Assembly (NCBI GenBank): GCA_035578905.1
Contig: JAQJVL010001197.1
Location: 62,001-126,000, forward strand
Origin: Stictocephala bisonia
Lineage: Eukaryota > Arthropoda > Insecta > Hemiptera > Membracidae
DNA length: 64,000 bases
Reading direction: 5' to 3'
Position 1 is the stretch's first letter; each line of letters begins with the position of its first letter. The notes below the pieces were generated by a model, which did no database searches, was not told where the DNA came from, and saw nothing but the letters and a program-made list of their open reading frames with translations. Both the position numbers and the translations under genes were made by a program. Of the stretch, positions 31,628 through 44,604 are shown piece by piece.

Positions 31628-33324
31628 TACTATTACTATTGCATTTATGTATGTTTCATAAAATAATAGGTAATACATTCAAAACAATATTAAAATGTTT
31701 TAAAGATTTTATTACTATATATTGATTTTGAAAATACCATCCATATTTAAATTGTAGCTATATTTCATATTAATGTGTAGAAACATTTGTCATAGAAAAC
31801 AATAAAGGCAGACTTAACACTTAAAAAAAAAAAGAAAAAAGTTTTTAGTAACAGAAAAATTTTAAATAAAACAAAAGGGCAGCTTAACAAAATGAAGTTA
31901 CTACATGTGTGCCTTAATAAACTATCTTAACACAAACTGATTTTGACAGCAAGTAGCTCAAGGCAAATGGTAATGCAAACAAAAAAACGGAGACGCGAGG
32001 CCAATAATACAACACACAATGGGAAATACTGCATGGTTCATCAGATCTGCCACACCAAAGCCACAGAATCACATTGTCTTGTGTGAGGAACAAAACTACA
32101 GCCTTGTAAATATCCCACTGAATGGATCATCTCATTACGTTGACAAAACAACAGAAAACAACCAGGTATCCTATTTAACAACAAAAATAGAACTCTATTT
32201 AATTTCCAGCTCACCTCTCAGTGAAAAATCAAATATCTTGAAACAAAAAAAGACAAATATCTTGAATATTTTACTTTGCTTCTTAAAAAATGTATAACTT
32301 CTCTCAACTAGTTACGGACATATGACACTTACAAATATTAATTAAAGGTAAACAATATTCAAACATTTAAATAAATAAATTTAAAATGTAATATGACATT
32401 TTTATGGTTATATTTTTAGTTAGCTAGTCCATTTAACAGATTCTGAGAATTTATTTTTATACATTTTCCTTAATTTTTTAAGGAAATGTTCTTAAAGTAG
32501 ATCACTGGCCAACAAAATTATAATGCAACATCATTTATCTTGGAAAATAATAAAATAGAAAAACACCTCTTTTGAGGTAAGAATTGGGGAGTAAAATAAT
32601 CTTTAAAAAATAACAAATAAAATTAATATTTTTTGTAAAAATAAATACAATTACAGAGGAACTGAATGAAAATGCCTTGTCCTATAAGTTGTGGGACAAC
32701 ATTTAATTTACTCAATTTATAAATATCATAATCATATCAATTACTTACAAGGAACATAAACAAAAATCAGAGATAATAAAGAAAGCAACAAATAAATTAA
32801 TAAGAAATGTACAACTCTCTTTGTCACACACACACCCTATGTACATACAGCTCTTTGTAACAATCACACCGAACTTGGTCCCCAGCCATTTCATTGAGAA
32901 AATATCTCTTCCATTGCCATAAGAATAAATCTATAATATTTTTTTTAAATGTACCTTACCAACTTTAAATTTAAACTCAGTATTTATTTATCTCAGTACC
33001 ATAAACAGATTTGATTTTATTTGCTTTGAGATCTGAAAATACAAACAATATTTTCAATATAAGTTTCTTAGATGGTAAAAAACTAAGAGCAAATTAAAAA
33101 AAAGGAGAACTTTTGAATAGTTAATTTAAGCATAGAAAAAATTGTATGCATTATTATTTAAATATACAATATTTAATGGAATTCTTATTTACCAAGCAGA
33201 GAATAAAACATTAATTATCTATATAGAATCAACAGAAAGATTAATATAAATATTCTTACATTTAAAGCAAAGCTCAGGTTTTTTTGTGGTTTTTTTGTTA
33301 TTGTACTTTATGTAAGTATATAAA

Positions 33325-33364
<40 letters not shown>
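33325..33364. repeat. (TA)n microsatellite within a short palindrome
   Basis: TA dinucleotides for about 35 bp, flanked by TATAAAGTATAT and ATATACTTTATA, so the whole forms a hairpin. Confidence 0.95.
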
Positions 33365-34639
33365 TTTATAATGTTTAAAGCATTTTTTAAATGTAAAGGT
33401 TCTAATAATTTATTTGTTAAAGTACCGGGAGACCGAGCTTCGCTCAGATGGATTTTGCAAACTGAAGAGGTAGCATCCATATCTTCCAAAGGATCCTGAG
33501 GATCGTTAGTTGCTGCTCTACCTTGTGGGTTTTCAATAAAACTTGTTTCTGAGGTTTTCGGTATTTACCTTTAGCCCCTTTGTGGAACTCAGCCTATGGC
33601 CTTGCAGGGAAAAGTTCAGCCTGCAGCCTCACCGTGGCACTCTGCTACAGTTCCACTTGTAAATCTTGGCATGTTGCCTCATGAGGAATATCGGCCTACG
33701 ATTCTTAAGCAGTATGGCCAAGAATGTTTGTTTTTGGGGTAGTGGAGCCCATAAACATAGTCTTTTTTTTAAATCTGAAGGTATATTAGTAATTAAGAAA
33801 AGAGTACCTTTAATTTGATACCCCACTTGGGTGTATTACTTCAACATTACCCAATTTTGGGTTTTTGAGTATATTTTCATTTGGGGGGGGGGGAGGGACA
33901 GAGCCCTTAAATATTAATAGTATAATCTGATTTATGAGATAAATACCTACAGTTTGATACCCCACTTTCTTCTAAAAGTCGATGATTGTTCCATATTGTT
34001 TTTTAGAGCTTCTGGGACAGAAATTAGAATTTTCCCAAGTAGAAACCGATGCCAATCGATTTCTCGTGGTCAGAAACCCCAAAAAATAAAAAATTGAAAA
34101 TCCTTAGAGGCAAAAACATTTCATTTCGAAGTGGCTTGCTTTAGATAATAAGATTATTTTATTTTAACTGTGAATTAAAAACCAGTTAAATATTTACATA
34201 ATACATAGTAGATACTTTGTTGGGATCCTACTACTGTATAGTATTTAAAAGTAGCTAAAAGCAGTCAGAGCTTGCGGCTAGAAAAACAAAACATCAAATA
34301 GCCTATATCAGTTGTAAAAAAGTTGACTGATATTTATTTGTTTTCCGCAGTGCAGACCTCAGAGCGTGTGTTTACTGTTTACATCCTCAATGTTTGTGTT
34401 CACATTTGTTTTACTCTCTTAGTGCCAAACAGTTTCAACATTGAAGTTGCCAAGCCTCTACCACACACATCTGTTTCTCAAGTGTCCACCACTTTTGTCC
34501 AAACTCATACTAACATACCCACATGTTTCCCATATATGGAATGTATTGGAGTACACATCAGAATTAATGTAATTCCATTTCATCAAAAAATGTTTTTGTT
34601 CAAATTTAACATCAATTACATATATTCCTACAGTTGGAA

Positions 34640-34870
34640 GGTTGATTAGTAAGAAACTAAGAGGGCTATGAAAAATCCAATCATATCATTGTTTCTCTTG
34701 TTTCATTGTATGTTATTTCGTTCCATTTTAAAAATTCAAAATAAGTTTTAATAATTTTCATCCTACTGTAGTTGGAAAAAGTACCAGAATTTTAACTACT
34801 TTTCACTGTGAATCAACTTTACACTTAATTACCCTGTTAATCCTAGATCTGGGCATTCGACGTGTCACAC
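34640..34870 (+). repeat. Fold-back element FB1, fragment
   Basis: GCTATGAAAAATCCAATCAT, CATTGTTTCTCTTGTTTCAT and TTTTAACTACTTTTCACTGT align with 55905-56070 of the large fold-back at 55856-57044. Confidence 0.75.
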
Positions 34871-36559
34871 ATAGATTGATTAAAAGTATTGCTACATTTT
34901 TGTTTATCAACGTAGCGTAGTGAAATTAGTACTATTCGATGCAGAATTTAATAATGCTTACATATCATAAAGGTTTATGTCGGTATCTGCAATAATAAAC
35001 AAATGCCAAGGAAAAAACAAACACAGTACACAAGTGCGCAGTTGAAATACCCCGCTACTTCATGCACTAAAATTGTTCTTCTTTGACAAATACTGGATAC
35101 TAGCTATCTTGCCAGAAACGGACTGTTCAAAAGCTGGTCTATATCTCTTTCCATCTGTCACACCGGCAGCTCTGTTCGCTAAATGGAAATATTTTAAAAA
35201 AAATTCCTCGTACCCTTTACAAATACATTTTTCTAACTGGGGAATCTACACAAAATGTGTTTATTTACAATTTAGTCTGTAGAGCTTATTTTTTGATAAA
35301 TTTAAATGAAAAAAAAAACCCTTGAAATAAGAAAAAACGAAAAATCCGATGATATAAAATTAGTGGTATTTCACGCCTTAGGTTAGTAATGGTGGCCATG
35401 TAAAAACGGTGAAGATGGTCCAGGGCATGGCCTCATCCCAACAGAGTGGCGGGTGACCCCTTCCTCCCCGCGTCAGGTGTCCCATTGTTATCAACTTATC
35501 TAACAAAGGAATATATCCTCGTAAAAGCTAGGACCAACAGTTCATCCTCTATTATTGTGGCAAACAATAGTATTATTGGTCATTTATAAACTAAGGAATA
35601 ATGAAGAAAATTTGTGTATAAAAAGGTTTGCTTGCTTATTTTTTTGCAATTATGCCAACTAAATTTATTTAGAAATAAACTTTAACAAATTATATATCTA
35701 CATATTAAAAATAATATGTCCTACAATAATGTATATAGGGAAAACATTTTTTTAAATTTTATATCTATATGCGTTTGAACTTAGTACTTTTATCGAAAAA
35801 TGTCTTCAAAATACATATTCCTCCTATAACTTTAGACGAAATATAATTTTCATTGTTGTGATTTGAACACGATTTGTGTTCACAATAACATTTTCTAGCA
35901 GGATTTATATAGTTCAAAGTCATCAAATAACAATATTTAGGTATGAATTGTATATGATATCAGAAATTTTACAAAACTTTTTCATGCTATGAAAAAAACA
36001 GTTTGTTTTCTTCACGTGTAAAAAAAATGTTTTCATTTATTTCAAAGTAAAATACTTATGTATTCTATATAAAATTTGATTTTTGACAAAACAAAAATTT
36101 TTAAATAATTTTATTACTTTTGCTTGTGTCTATAACATACTTAATGCTGTAGTATTACAAAATTTTCAACTTTATTTTTTTCCACAAAAATATACTACCA
36201 ACTTTTTATAAATTTTTGTATTGTACATTTTATTACTGGATACTATTTGGAAACTAAATAGGTCTATTTTGGCTATCTTGGAATTTTTCCTAAATATGTT
36301 GTATACCATTTATAAGGTTGCAAATTACGATAACACTATGTGCTTTAATTGCAATTTTTCACTCAACTCACAATATCAATTCTTTACAATGTAGTTACCA
36401 CGACTATAGTTATTTTATGTGAAAGTATGATTTATAAAAAGAAAAAAAATGGTATGCAGTACTATAATGTATGGCTTAATTTACTATTTTTTCGAATTAA
36501 AAAAAGGCTTACAGCATACTCCAAAACAGCCCGGTTGGGCAGTTAGCATAGGCCCGGAA

Positions 36560-37110
36560 CTACGGTTAATGTATCACATTTGTATTTTAATATGTGATTG
36601 ACAGGAATGTTTCCTGCAAATTTTATAAATTTAAGAATTGGTCGGTAGCAACTACGCTGGGGGTTCAATCGGCTTCATGTGCTAATGGTTCTCAGTTCGA
36701 TCCCAATCAGAGTCTATACATTTTTAGAAGGATCAGCTGATAATCACTGACTGTTCATTTGTCATTGGGCTATTAATTAACGACACTTTCTAAGGAATAG
36801 TCGACCTTAGTTTGTAACATTGACTACATTCGCTCATCTACACTCATCACACTCATTCGAAATCCATATTCGCCCATATCTTGACGATCGGTGTCTTATG
36901 AATAAATAAATAAATAAAAAACTAAAAGTATTTTAACTGCTCAAGAAAAAAATTAACAATTTCCTGAAGCAACCTTTTCCTCTCTTCTAGAGGTTGTAAA
37001 ATTGATTACTTGGTCATGTTGTAATTCTTAAGAAAAGTATAGTAACGATACATTACTTTTACTTTCCCAAGTAAATGCAGTGATTTTATATTGATTTAAA
37101 TTAAAATAAA
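36560..37110 (+). repeat. FB1 fragment interrupted by a SINE
   Basis: 36560-36635 and 36921-37110 together match 56090-56320 of FB1 (TCTAGAGGTTGTAAAATTGA, TACTTGGTCATGTTGTAA, GTAAATGCAGTGATTTTA). The SINE-A copy at 36636-36920 splits it. Confidence 0.75.
36636..36920 (+). mobile_element. SINE-A copy inserted in FB1
   Basis: Closely similar to 18339-18619: AATTGGTCGGTAGC start, GGTTCTCAGTTCGATCCC B box, GACGATCGGTGTCTTATG end with an (AATA)n tail. Confidence 0.92.
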
Positions 37111-37769
37111 CTCTTAAAAAACCTTCTTCCATTTAACATATTGTTTGATCCAAGTAAACAATTATTTCTACTTTTTAAATATTATGACCAGTAGGCACTT
37201 TCAGGACTGGTGCCAGTTGGGGGTGAATGTCAGTGTATTTGTCCAAAGTAATCGTCTTCCACAGGAAGTTGTCATGTGTTTTATTAATTACAGTTTGCAC
37301 TTTGGCCAATTGCCAATTAAGTAGTAAATTTCACTGTTTTAACATGGTAGTTTCATGGAAAATATTTAATTTTCTCTATTCTTTGCTTCCATTTTAATAA
37401 ATTCTGTAAACTCAGGTTGCCAGTTAGTCCTAAATTGTCAGAAAGTGTTAATATAATAGAATGTTTTCTTGAATTTTGTATGAACAAAATTAATCAACAT
37501 AAATTTGTTTTATGGTAGTAAATAACATTGTCTTTTGTAAACTTGGATATTATTTGACTTCAAATATTTTACAAATGTAATTAAAATTACACCATTTTGT
37601 TAATTTTAAATAGAGAAGAGTCCAGTACCAATCAACAGACAAAAACTGATTGTTTTACATATAAATAAGAGGTCTTTGTATAAACTCTGCAATTAAAAAC
37701 CCCAGTCTATAATCTGCTGTAATGTTACTACATTTTTCATTAAGTCGGTGTTTTCCTTCTTTTTGTTCA

Positions 37770-37895
37770 CCACCACTGAATGTGTATGGGTGGGAAGGAG
37801 GCTCATCACTTCTGCGCATGTTTGGCCGGACAGTAGGGGTATCACCACTGGATGTGTATTAGTGAGTCAATAACACCATACGTGTGAGTAGGCAG
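37770..37895 (+). repeat. MS35 minisatellite relic, diverged
   Basis: CACCACTGAATGTGTATGGGTGG and CACTGGATGTGTATTAGTGA-like units followed by GTCAATAACACCATACGTGT resemble the 35-bp array at 48700, with intervening decayed units. Confidence 0.6.
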
Positions 37896-38654
37896 GTGGA
37901 CAACATATAAAATTAAGAACCTTGAGTATCACTAAACTCAAACAGACTCAATCTCAATATTTTGTTAACTCTATGATACAAAATTACAATGAATCTGCAC
38001 ATTCTTCATGTCATAAACTTAAAATAAAATATTAAGTATGATAGTTCGGTTGCCCTTAAAAGATTTAAAAACCTACTAAATAGGTATATTAATTAACTTG
38101 AATTGATATATTCATGTACAAAGAACAATATCAACAAATGAAATGCCTTGTTGCGGACAGCTTGTGTGAAAACATGCCATCCAGTCCACTACACTCTAAC
38201 AGGCCTCCAGAGGGCAGATAAGCACCCCCCTCCTTCCTGAATGTCACTTTCCCTCCCTCGGGGCTCCCTTAACCACTCTTCAAGGCTTATGTCTTTACTC
38301 CATGACAGTACGCTGAGAATTTTAATCAAACGCCTGATCTTTCCCACTAACCCTCTCCCTTCTATCAGATACTCAATTTAAACTTCATCTTCTTTTTATG
38401 AGTAAGAAGAGATCTTTTGTGATAAGGGTGTGAATAATTAAAGAAATAAAGGATTGTTTATAGCTTCTGTTATTTTTATAAGATAACGTACATAAATTAT
38501 ATTATTTCTACATTATTGAATTTAATTAATAACTTTTAGAGTACTCATTAGGGCAATCTTTTGGAAATAAAAATTTTGTGATTAAGATTTTTGACTAAAC
38601 AGTTGAGATATTATTTGACTGACATACACTCAAAATTATTAACTTTGGAAATTG

Positions 38655-38905
38655 AATGGTAGTAGTTAAACCGGTGTTTCATGTTGTAAGGCAATAAGTT
38701 TGATACAAATAACAGGCCAATAAATGTTCAAAAGGCATAACCTGATACTCCCTGGCTATTGAATTGTTACTGGGTTGTTAATTATCAACAATTTTAACGC
38801 TAAGTTGCCCTTAGTTTGATTCAAAGACTACATATAATTCATTAAAAATCCACATTTACCTTTATCATAACGATTGGTATCTTAATAATGAATAAATAAA
38901 TGCTC
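38655..38905 (+). mobile_element. SINE-A, diverged copy
   Basis: TGGCTATTGAATTGTTACTG, TTGCCCTTAGTTTGATTCAA and AACGATTGGTATCTTAATAA follow the order of the SINE body and end. The tRNA-like head is poorly preserved. An AATAAATAAA tail is present. Confidence 0.6.
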
Positions 38906-39900
38906 CTTAAAGTGTTAACATTAATTAAGATCTATTTGTGTAGTGGAAGTAATGTCTAATTACTTTAGTTCTATTATAACTGTTATTTAACAATTCTTCT
39001 TTACATAATTTTGCGTGAAAAAAGGGTAATAAAGATTGTTAAAGGGGTGTGATTGTACGAGTAAAGACATATTTTAATTGATGGGCAAAAAATATTTAAG
39101 GTGATGATTATTATTAATGTAATAATGTCTTTTATAAACTACAATGGCTGTACTGTTATGCTCCATGAAAAGGGCTCTTAAGCAACAAATGTGAGTCGGA
39201 AAAGTGTCAAGCACAAGAACTCAGAGCTCTACCTTACCAACTAGACTGCACTATAAACAAAGTAGTGGTAAAAATAACTAAAATGAAATTAAAAAATGCT
39301 TTCGTTTTAGAAGAATTAGTATTTCTGGAACTAGGTAGTATCACCCAGTTGCATGCTTTATATTCAACCATCACTAAAGTCCCAAAGAACCCTTTACTTC
39401 TAACTTAAAGAAGTTGGAAATGACTTGTAGGAAAGATCCTGCATTTTTATGTACACCTACTCGGTTATGGGGTAAACAATTAAGCACAGAGCACTTTTAA
39501 TCTCTACTGGAGTATAACATACTATACTAATCACCGAATGAAGTGTGAACACATTTTTAAATATTTTTTTTCTTTAGCACTATCAAAATGTCCCACTTGG
39601 ATTCGATGAAATAATCGTGCCCAGATTTGATCGTTGTTGAGTCCTTGCAATATTGCACTCCACTAGGCAATCTATGGAGGTAATATTGGCTCTGGCCTAA
39701 CGCAGGCACGTGTCCAATAATCTGGGCACAAACATCCGCAGCCACCACCCTCCCCCACCTACACCCATCACACGTGATTATAGCGTTAACACATAGCCTG
39801 ATAATTGCGGCAATATGTTTTCGCTTTTGGTGTTAGTGACAATTAACAATACACAATTGCACTGAATTATATGAAAGCGTTGGCCTAAATACACCTCATC

Positions 39901-41125
39901 TGCGTCAAATATCATTATATAACACCTTGTTATCAGAGTCCTCAGCTTGTCATAGTGAAACCTCTACAACAGCGTCGACTATCATTGTATACAACACCTT
40001 GTTGTCAGAGCCCTCAGCTTGTCATTGGGAAACCTCAACAACGGCGTCGACTATCATTGTATAACACCTTGTTGTCAGAGCCCTCAGCTTGTCATAGTAA
40101 AACCTCAACAAAAGCGTCGACTATCATTGTATAACACCTTGTTGTCAGAGCCCTCAGCTTGTCATTGAGAAACCTCAACAACAGCGTCGACTATCACTGT
40201 ATAACACCTTGTTGTCAGAGCCCTCAGCTTGTCATAGGGAAACCTCAACAACAGCGTCTACTATCATTGTATAACACCTTGTTGTCAGAGCCCTCAGCTT
40301 GTCATTGGGAAACCTCAACAACAGCGTCGACTATCATTGTATAACACCTTGTTGTCAGAGCCCTCAGCTTGTCATTGAGAAACCTCAACAACAGTGTCAA
40401 CTATCACTGTATAACACCTTGTTGTCAGAGCCCTCAGCTTGTCATAGGGAAACCTCAACAACAGCGTCTACTATCACTGTATAACACCTTGTTGTCAGAG
40501 CCCTCAGCTTGTCATTGAGAAACCTCAACAACAGCGTCGACTATCACTGTATAACACCTTGTTGTCAGAGCCCTCAGCTTGTTATTGGAAAACCTCAACA
40601 ACAGCGTCGACTAAACACTGTGTAACACCTTGTTGTCAGAGCCCTCAGCTTGTCATTGAGAAACCTCAACAACAGTGTCGACTATCACTGTATAACACCT
40701 TGTTGTCAGAGCCCTCAGCTTGTCATAGGGAAACCTCAACAACAGCGTCTACTATCACTGTATAACACCTTGTTGTCAGAGCCCTCAGCTTGTCATTGAG
40801 AAACCTCAACAACAGCGTCGACTATCACTGTATAACACCTTGTTGTCAGAGCCCTCAGCTTGTTATTGGAAAACCTCAACAACAGCGTCGACTAAACACT
40901 GTGTAACACCTTGTTGTTAGAGCCCTCAGCTTGTCATTGAGAAACCTCAACAACAGCGTCGACTATCACTGTATAACACCTTGTTGTCAGAGCCCTCAGC
41001 TGGTCATTGGGAAACCTCAACAACAGCGTCGACTATCACTGTATAACGTCTTGTTGTCAGAGCCCTCAGCTTGTCATAGGGAAACCTCAACAGCGTCGAC
41101 TCTCGCTGTAAGGCACCTTTTTGTT
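39901..41125 (+). repeat. 70-bp tandem repeat, about 17 units, with higher-order structure
   Basis: Units read TATAACACCTTGTTGTCAG, AGCCCTCAGCTTGTCATTG, then GGAAACCTCAACAACAGCG and TCGACTATCACTG. Unit types alternate at the CATTGAGA, CATAGGGA and TTATTGGA positions, and four-unit blocks at about 40361-40640 and 40641-40920 repeat each other. Open frames across it simply repeat the unit translation and are not evidence for a protein. Confidence 0.95.
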
Positions 41126-41395
41126 ATAAGGCGTCGGCTTCAAACTACTATACGTGATCAACGGGACGCTCCACTCATCAAGTATTCTCTGGCGCGACCA
41201 GCCGGTGGGCGTTACGGGACAATTTTCAGGCGCGTGGGTGGCTATTGTTCGTCTGTCGGTCTGTTTGTTTACAGGAAGTACGGCTCGGAATGTCATCACT
41301 CACACCGGTACTGTCGTCGAGACTCGCGGCCAAGTTGACTGCACTTCGCAGTTTCCGATAGCTCCCACTTCCGATAATATTTACTAATGCGTGAT
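41126..41395. other. GC- and CpG-rich patch next to the 70-bp repeat
   Basis: This stretch (TCTGGCGCGACCAGCCGG, TTACGGGACAATTTTCAGGC) is clearly richer in G, C and CpG than the surrounding intron. Overlapping open frames exist on both strands, but none resembles a known protein. It could be an old element or a regulatory island; I cannot tell which. Confidence 0.4.
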
Positions 41396-41995
41396 ATATT
41401 TAATAATATTTCAATTAAAACTTTCATTTTGTATAGTTTCCTTAAACGGTCGCTGTGTCAGTATCAAGAATATTAATATATGAGTATTTAAGTTATGATG
41501 TAAAGTTGTTCATGTACTAAGTAACTGTAAGCTATCGCAGAGAATGTTCACTTGGAGAGGGAGAGTTACAAAGCCTCATACACAAAATTCCTCATCATCC
41601 TCCCCTAAATTACTGCCTTGTTTGCCCGTCCCTCGTTTATAACGTGATTAACTATGTAGCAGGATGCTGCTTTTTAGGTGCCACGGGCAAAACACAATGA
41701 CTACATACATTAAACACCTGCGTAACCATGCATCATGCCGAAAAAAGAAATATGACTGATGTCCTTATACAACGACCAACACTTTAACTTTTATTGTGTA
41801 CAAATAAAACTAAGCTGTTAACTATCATTACTTCTTTTAATGTTAAAGTGTTAAAATTCAATTAAAGATATGACAATATGATTTATACTATCATAAATCT
41901 CTTATAAATGGCCAGGCTGGGTCTGACAGACCCACAAGACATACAACCTACACTACTAAACAGACAGACACACAAAACTACACTACTAATCATCA

Positions 41996-42038
41996 ATAAT
42001 AATAATAATAATAATAATTTTTTTTTTTTTTTTTTTTT
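41996..42038. repeat. (AAT)n plus poly-T tract
   Basis: AAT trinucleotides run directly into about 20 T residues. Confidence 0.9.
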
Positions 42039-42350
42039 ATAAGCTATCATATAACCATAATCAATAACCACATATCAATAACCGCAAATAAAATTGATAT
42101 TGCAGCACCAGCTCATTTTATGAGATATTTTAGGAAGGTACAGGACTGCTTAGTGTCCTGAGAGTGTGAATGGTGTTTTTACTCAACCAAGTTGCATACA
42201 ATGAACTAAATTTTCAGATTGTAACCACCCCTAGATTTATTATTATTGTATTTTTATAAGCATGTATACAAAATTAAATTCTTCTTTCCACAAAGTTCAA
42301 AGGTTAATATTACATATTAAACCCACTATGAATGAGAGCTGTTGGTTAAC

Positions 42351-43030
42351 AGTGATCACACTCAGTGGAAACAACAAGCATCTTGTTTGTCACAGACCAT
42401 CTCAGTGATCACACTCAGTGGAAACAACAAGCATCTCGTTTGTCACAGACCATCTCAGTGATCACACTCAGTGGAAACAACAAGCATCTCGTTTGTCACA
42501 GACCATCTCAGTGATCACACTCAATGGAAACAACAAGCATCTCGTTTGTCACAGACCATCTCAGTGATCACACTCAGTGGAAACAACAAGCATCTCGTTT
42601 GTCACAGACCATCTCAGTGATCACACTCAGTGGAAACAACAAGCATCTCGTTTGTCACAGACCATCTCAGTGATCACACTCAGTGGAAACAACAAGCATC
42701 TTGTTTGTCACAGACCATCTCAGTGATCACACTCAGAGGAAACAACAAGCATCTTGTTTGTCACAGACCATCTCAGTGATCACACTCAGAGGAAACAACA
42801 AGCATCTTGTTTGTCACAGACCATCTCAGTGATCACACTAAGAGGAAACAACAAGCACAGACCATCTCAGTGATCACACTCAGTGGAAACAACAAGCATC
42901 TTGTTTGTCACAGACCATCTCAGTGATCACACTCAGTGGAAACAACAAGCATCTTGTTTGTCACAGACCATCTCAGTGATCACACTCAGTGGATACAACA
43001 AGCATCTTGTTTGTCACAGACCATCTCAGT
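42351..43030 (+). repeat. 53-bp tandem repeat, about 12.8 units
   Basis: Units of 53 bp contain GTGATCACACTCAGTGGAAA, CAACAAGCATCTTGTTTG and TCACAGACCATCTCA. They are nearly identical, which implies recent expansion or homogenisation. One unit near 42850 lacks about 14 bp. TGATCA and the palindromic CAAGCATCTTG give each unit short self-complementarity. Confidence 0.96.
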
Positions 43031-43195
43031 CGCCATCAATCCTATTGGTAAACATCCTTACATCATGAAACACACAGAGATGTGACATGATTGTTAATGT
43101 AATTTTAATGTGCTAGAAAAATAACAGTTGTGTGCAGTGTGAAGGCCATTTTAACTACAACTGTTCAATTTCACAGATGTTTTAGTATTTTTTAA

Positions 43196-43584
43196 TCCTT
43201 TTAGCAACTATATTTGTCAAAAACGCCAGGCTGTTTCTGGCTATTTTGCAAATATTTGTTATAAAATTCATCAATATAGAAACATGTAATAATACTAGTT
43301 ATGGTACCCTTATTGACAAATAAGCATTTAAGGACAAATCATTATTAGTGGCTATTTCATAACTTCTGGTTGATAAAAAACAATAAATGGGTATAAAAAT
43401 CAAAATATACCACCAAATGGGGCATCTTTCGATGGTTGCAGTGGTTTATGAATAATATCAATACTGTCAACGTGTCTACTATAACAAATGATTAAACAGC
43501 ATGCAACATAATTGACAGAAATGCAGGCCATTGTTTAGAACACAAACTTAACTAACGAAAAAAAGCAATCCACCGTAAAAAGGG
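43196..43584. mobile_element. TTAA-flanked piggyBac-like MITE (copy C)
   Basis: TTAA occurs on both sides (43192-43195 and 43585-43588). The left end is TCCTTTTAGCAACTATA and the right end is the inverse of CCCTTTTTACGGTGGA. It is 389 bp with no coding sequence. Confidence 0.65.
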
Positions 43585-44512
43585 TTAAGTAATGCACAAC
43601 AGCCGTAACTCTCTAATGGTTCATACTCGTTGCGGTTACGCCTGTCTTGTTAGTGTTGCAGTGTTTATTTCAAAAAATCATAAAACTGTAATTTACGATA
43701 AAAAGATTATCAAGTACCATATTTACTTGTTCAGTGAGAAATAGAGAATTAGGAATAAATAAAACGTTTTATAGACAAAAAATTAAAAAAACTTTTCAAA
43801 AGTTTGCACTCCCTCTACAAATTACATACACACTTCATCTAAAGTTCCAAAATAGCCAAACTATACAGAATTTCCTATTCTTTTAGAATATATAAAACAT
43901 AGCATCATATGTATGTATTACATAACATAATCAAACCGGTAAAAAATGTTTTTGCAATGTCATATGAGCAACTACATTTTGTAAACAAATTATTTGTATA
44001 CAAAGAGAACGAAATACATCGTCTAAGCGATAGATTAGGAACAGTTGAGTGGAACAATATATTATATGTAATATTTACGGTACAAATAAGCCAGCTGCTG
44101 TTGTTTATTTACAACGATGTCTTGTTGTCAGAAAACCGACGCATAACCTGCCCGACCTGCACATCAGTGTCGGAAAACTGACGGGTAACTATTTGAGGGT
44201 TAAGGGCCCACACAAATATAGTACAAGTATTTACTCTCCTCATACACAAGCATTAAAGTGTGCCTAAAGAAGGTAATAAAGGTGGCTGGCCAGCAGGGCA
44301 GGTTACCTGGCGGAAATTACTTGGTATGTTCGTAGCAAAGAAATCTGATACTATTTTGACTCTCATAATGTAAATTTAAACCGATTTTAACATTAAAATT
44401 TGCAAATTGGGTAGAAGTTTTATGAAAATGTATCTTGATTTAAGTAACACGTTATTAACTTTTCTTTAAAAGGCTTCAAATAAATAAATATAACAACAAA
44501 CAATATCATTAC

Positions 44513-44604
44513 CTTTTGCATGTTCCTTGTCTAAATTGATCACAGCTTTTTTCCAGTCTTCTATTTTCTCTTGTAGAGGTACCACCAAACAGTCCATTAT
44601 TGCA
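44513..44604 (-). CDS. mim: mim exon: I-BAR domain, EDWKK segment
   Basis: The 92-bp exon between TTTCAG|TGCAAT and CAAAAG|GTAATG has phase 2 entry (completing a Ser codon from 59025) and leaves one base (completing Glu with 22177). The residues are AIMDCLVVPLQEKIEDWKKA then VINLDKEHAK. The family pattern D-C-L-x-x-PLQE-x-x-E-D/E-W-K-K, then LDK-x-HAK-EYK is unmistakable, and the split codon restores E-Y-K at the next exon. This is part of the second long helix of the I-BAR dimer. Neither splice site is unusual. Confidence 0.95.

Larger units (their letters stand above)
22178..44512 (-). other. mim: mim intron (22.3 kb)
   Basis: The largest intron, holding most repeats in the window (listed separately). 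Segments with nothing I can support include 24910-25830, 25910-28200, 31640-33320, 33500-34640, 34870-36560, 37110-37770, 38910-39900, 41400-41990 and 43590-44512. Long introns between I-BAR exons are common in this gene family. Confidence 0.8.

Noticed and set aside
32019..32297. 92-codon plus-strand open frame
   Set aside because: No similarity recognised, AT-driven composition, and no flanking gene signals.
34323..34649. 108-codon plus-strand open frame
   Set aside because: No recognised domain; part of it overlaps the start of an FB1 fragment.
39950..41338. Repetitive plus-strand frames (SLYNTLLSEPSACH-type peptide)
   Set aside because: They arise from the 70-bp satellite, whose period is not a multiple of three, so the frame changes each unit. 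No start context or conservation.
39901..43030. CRISPR-like array
   Set aside because: Both arrays are direct tandem repeats without unique spacers, in a eukaryotic intron.
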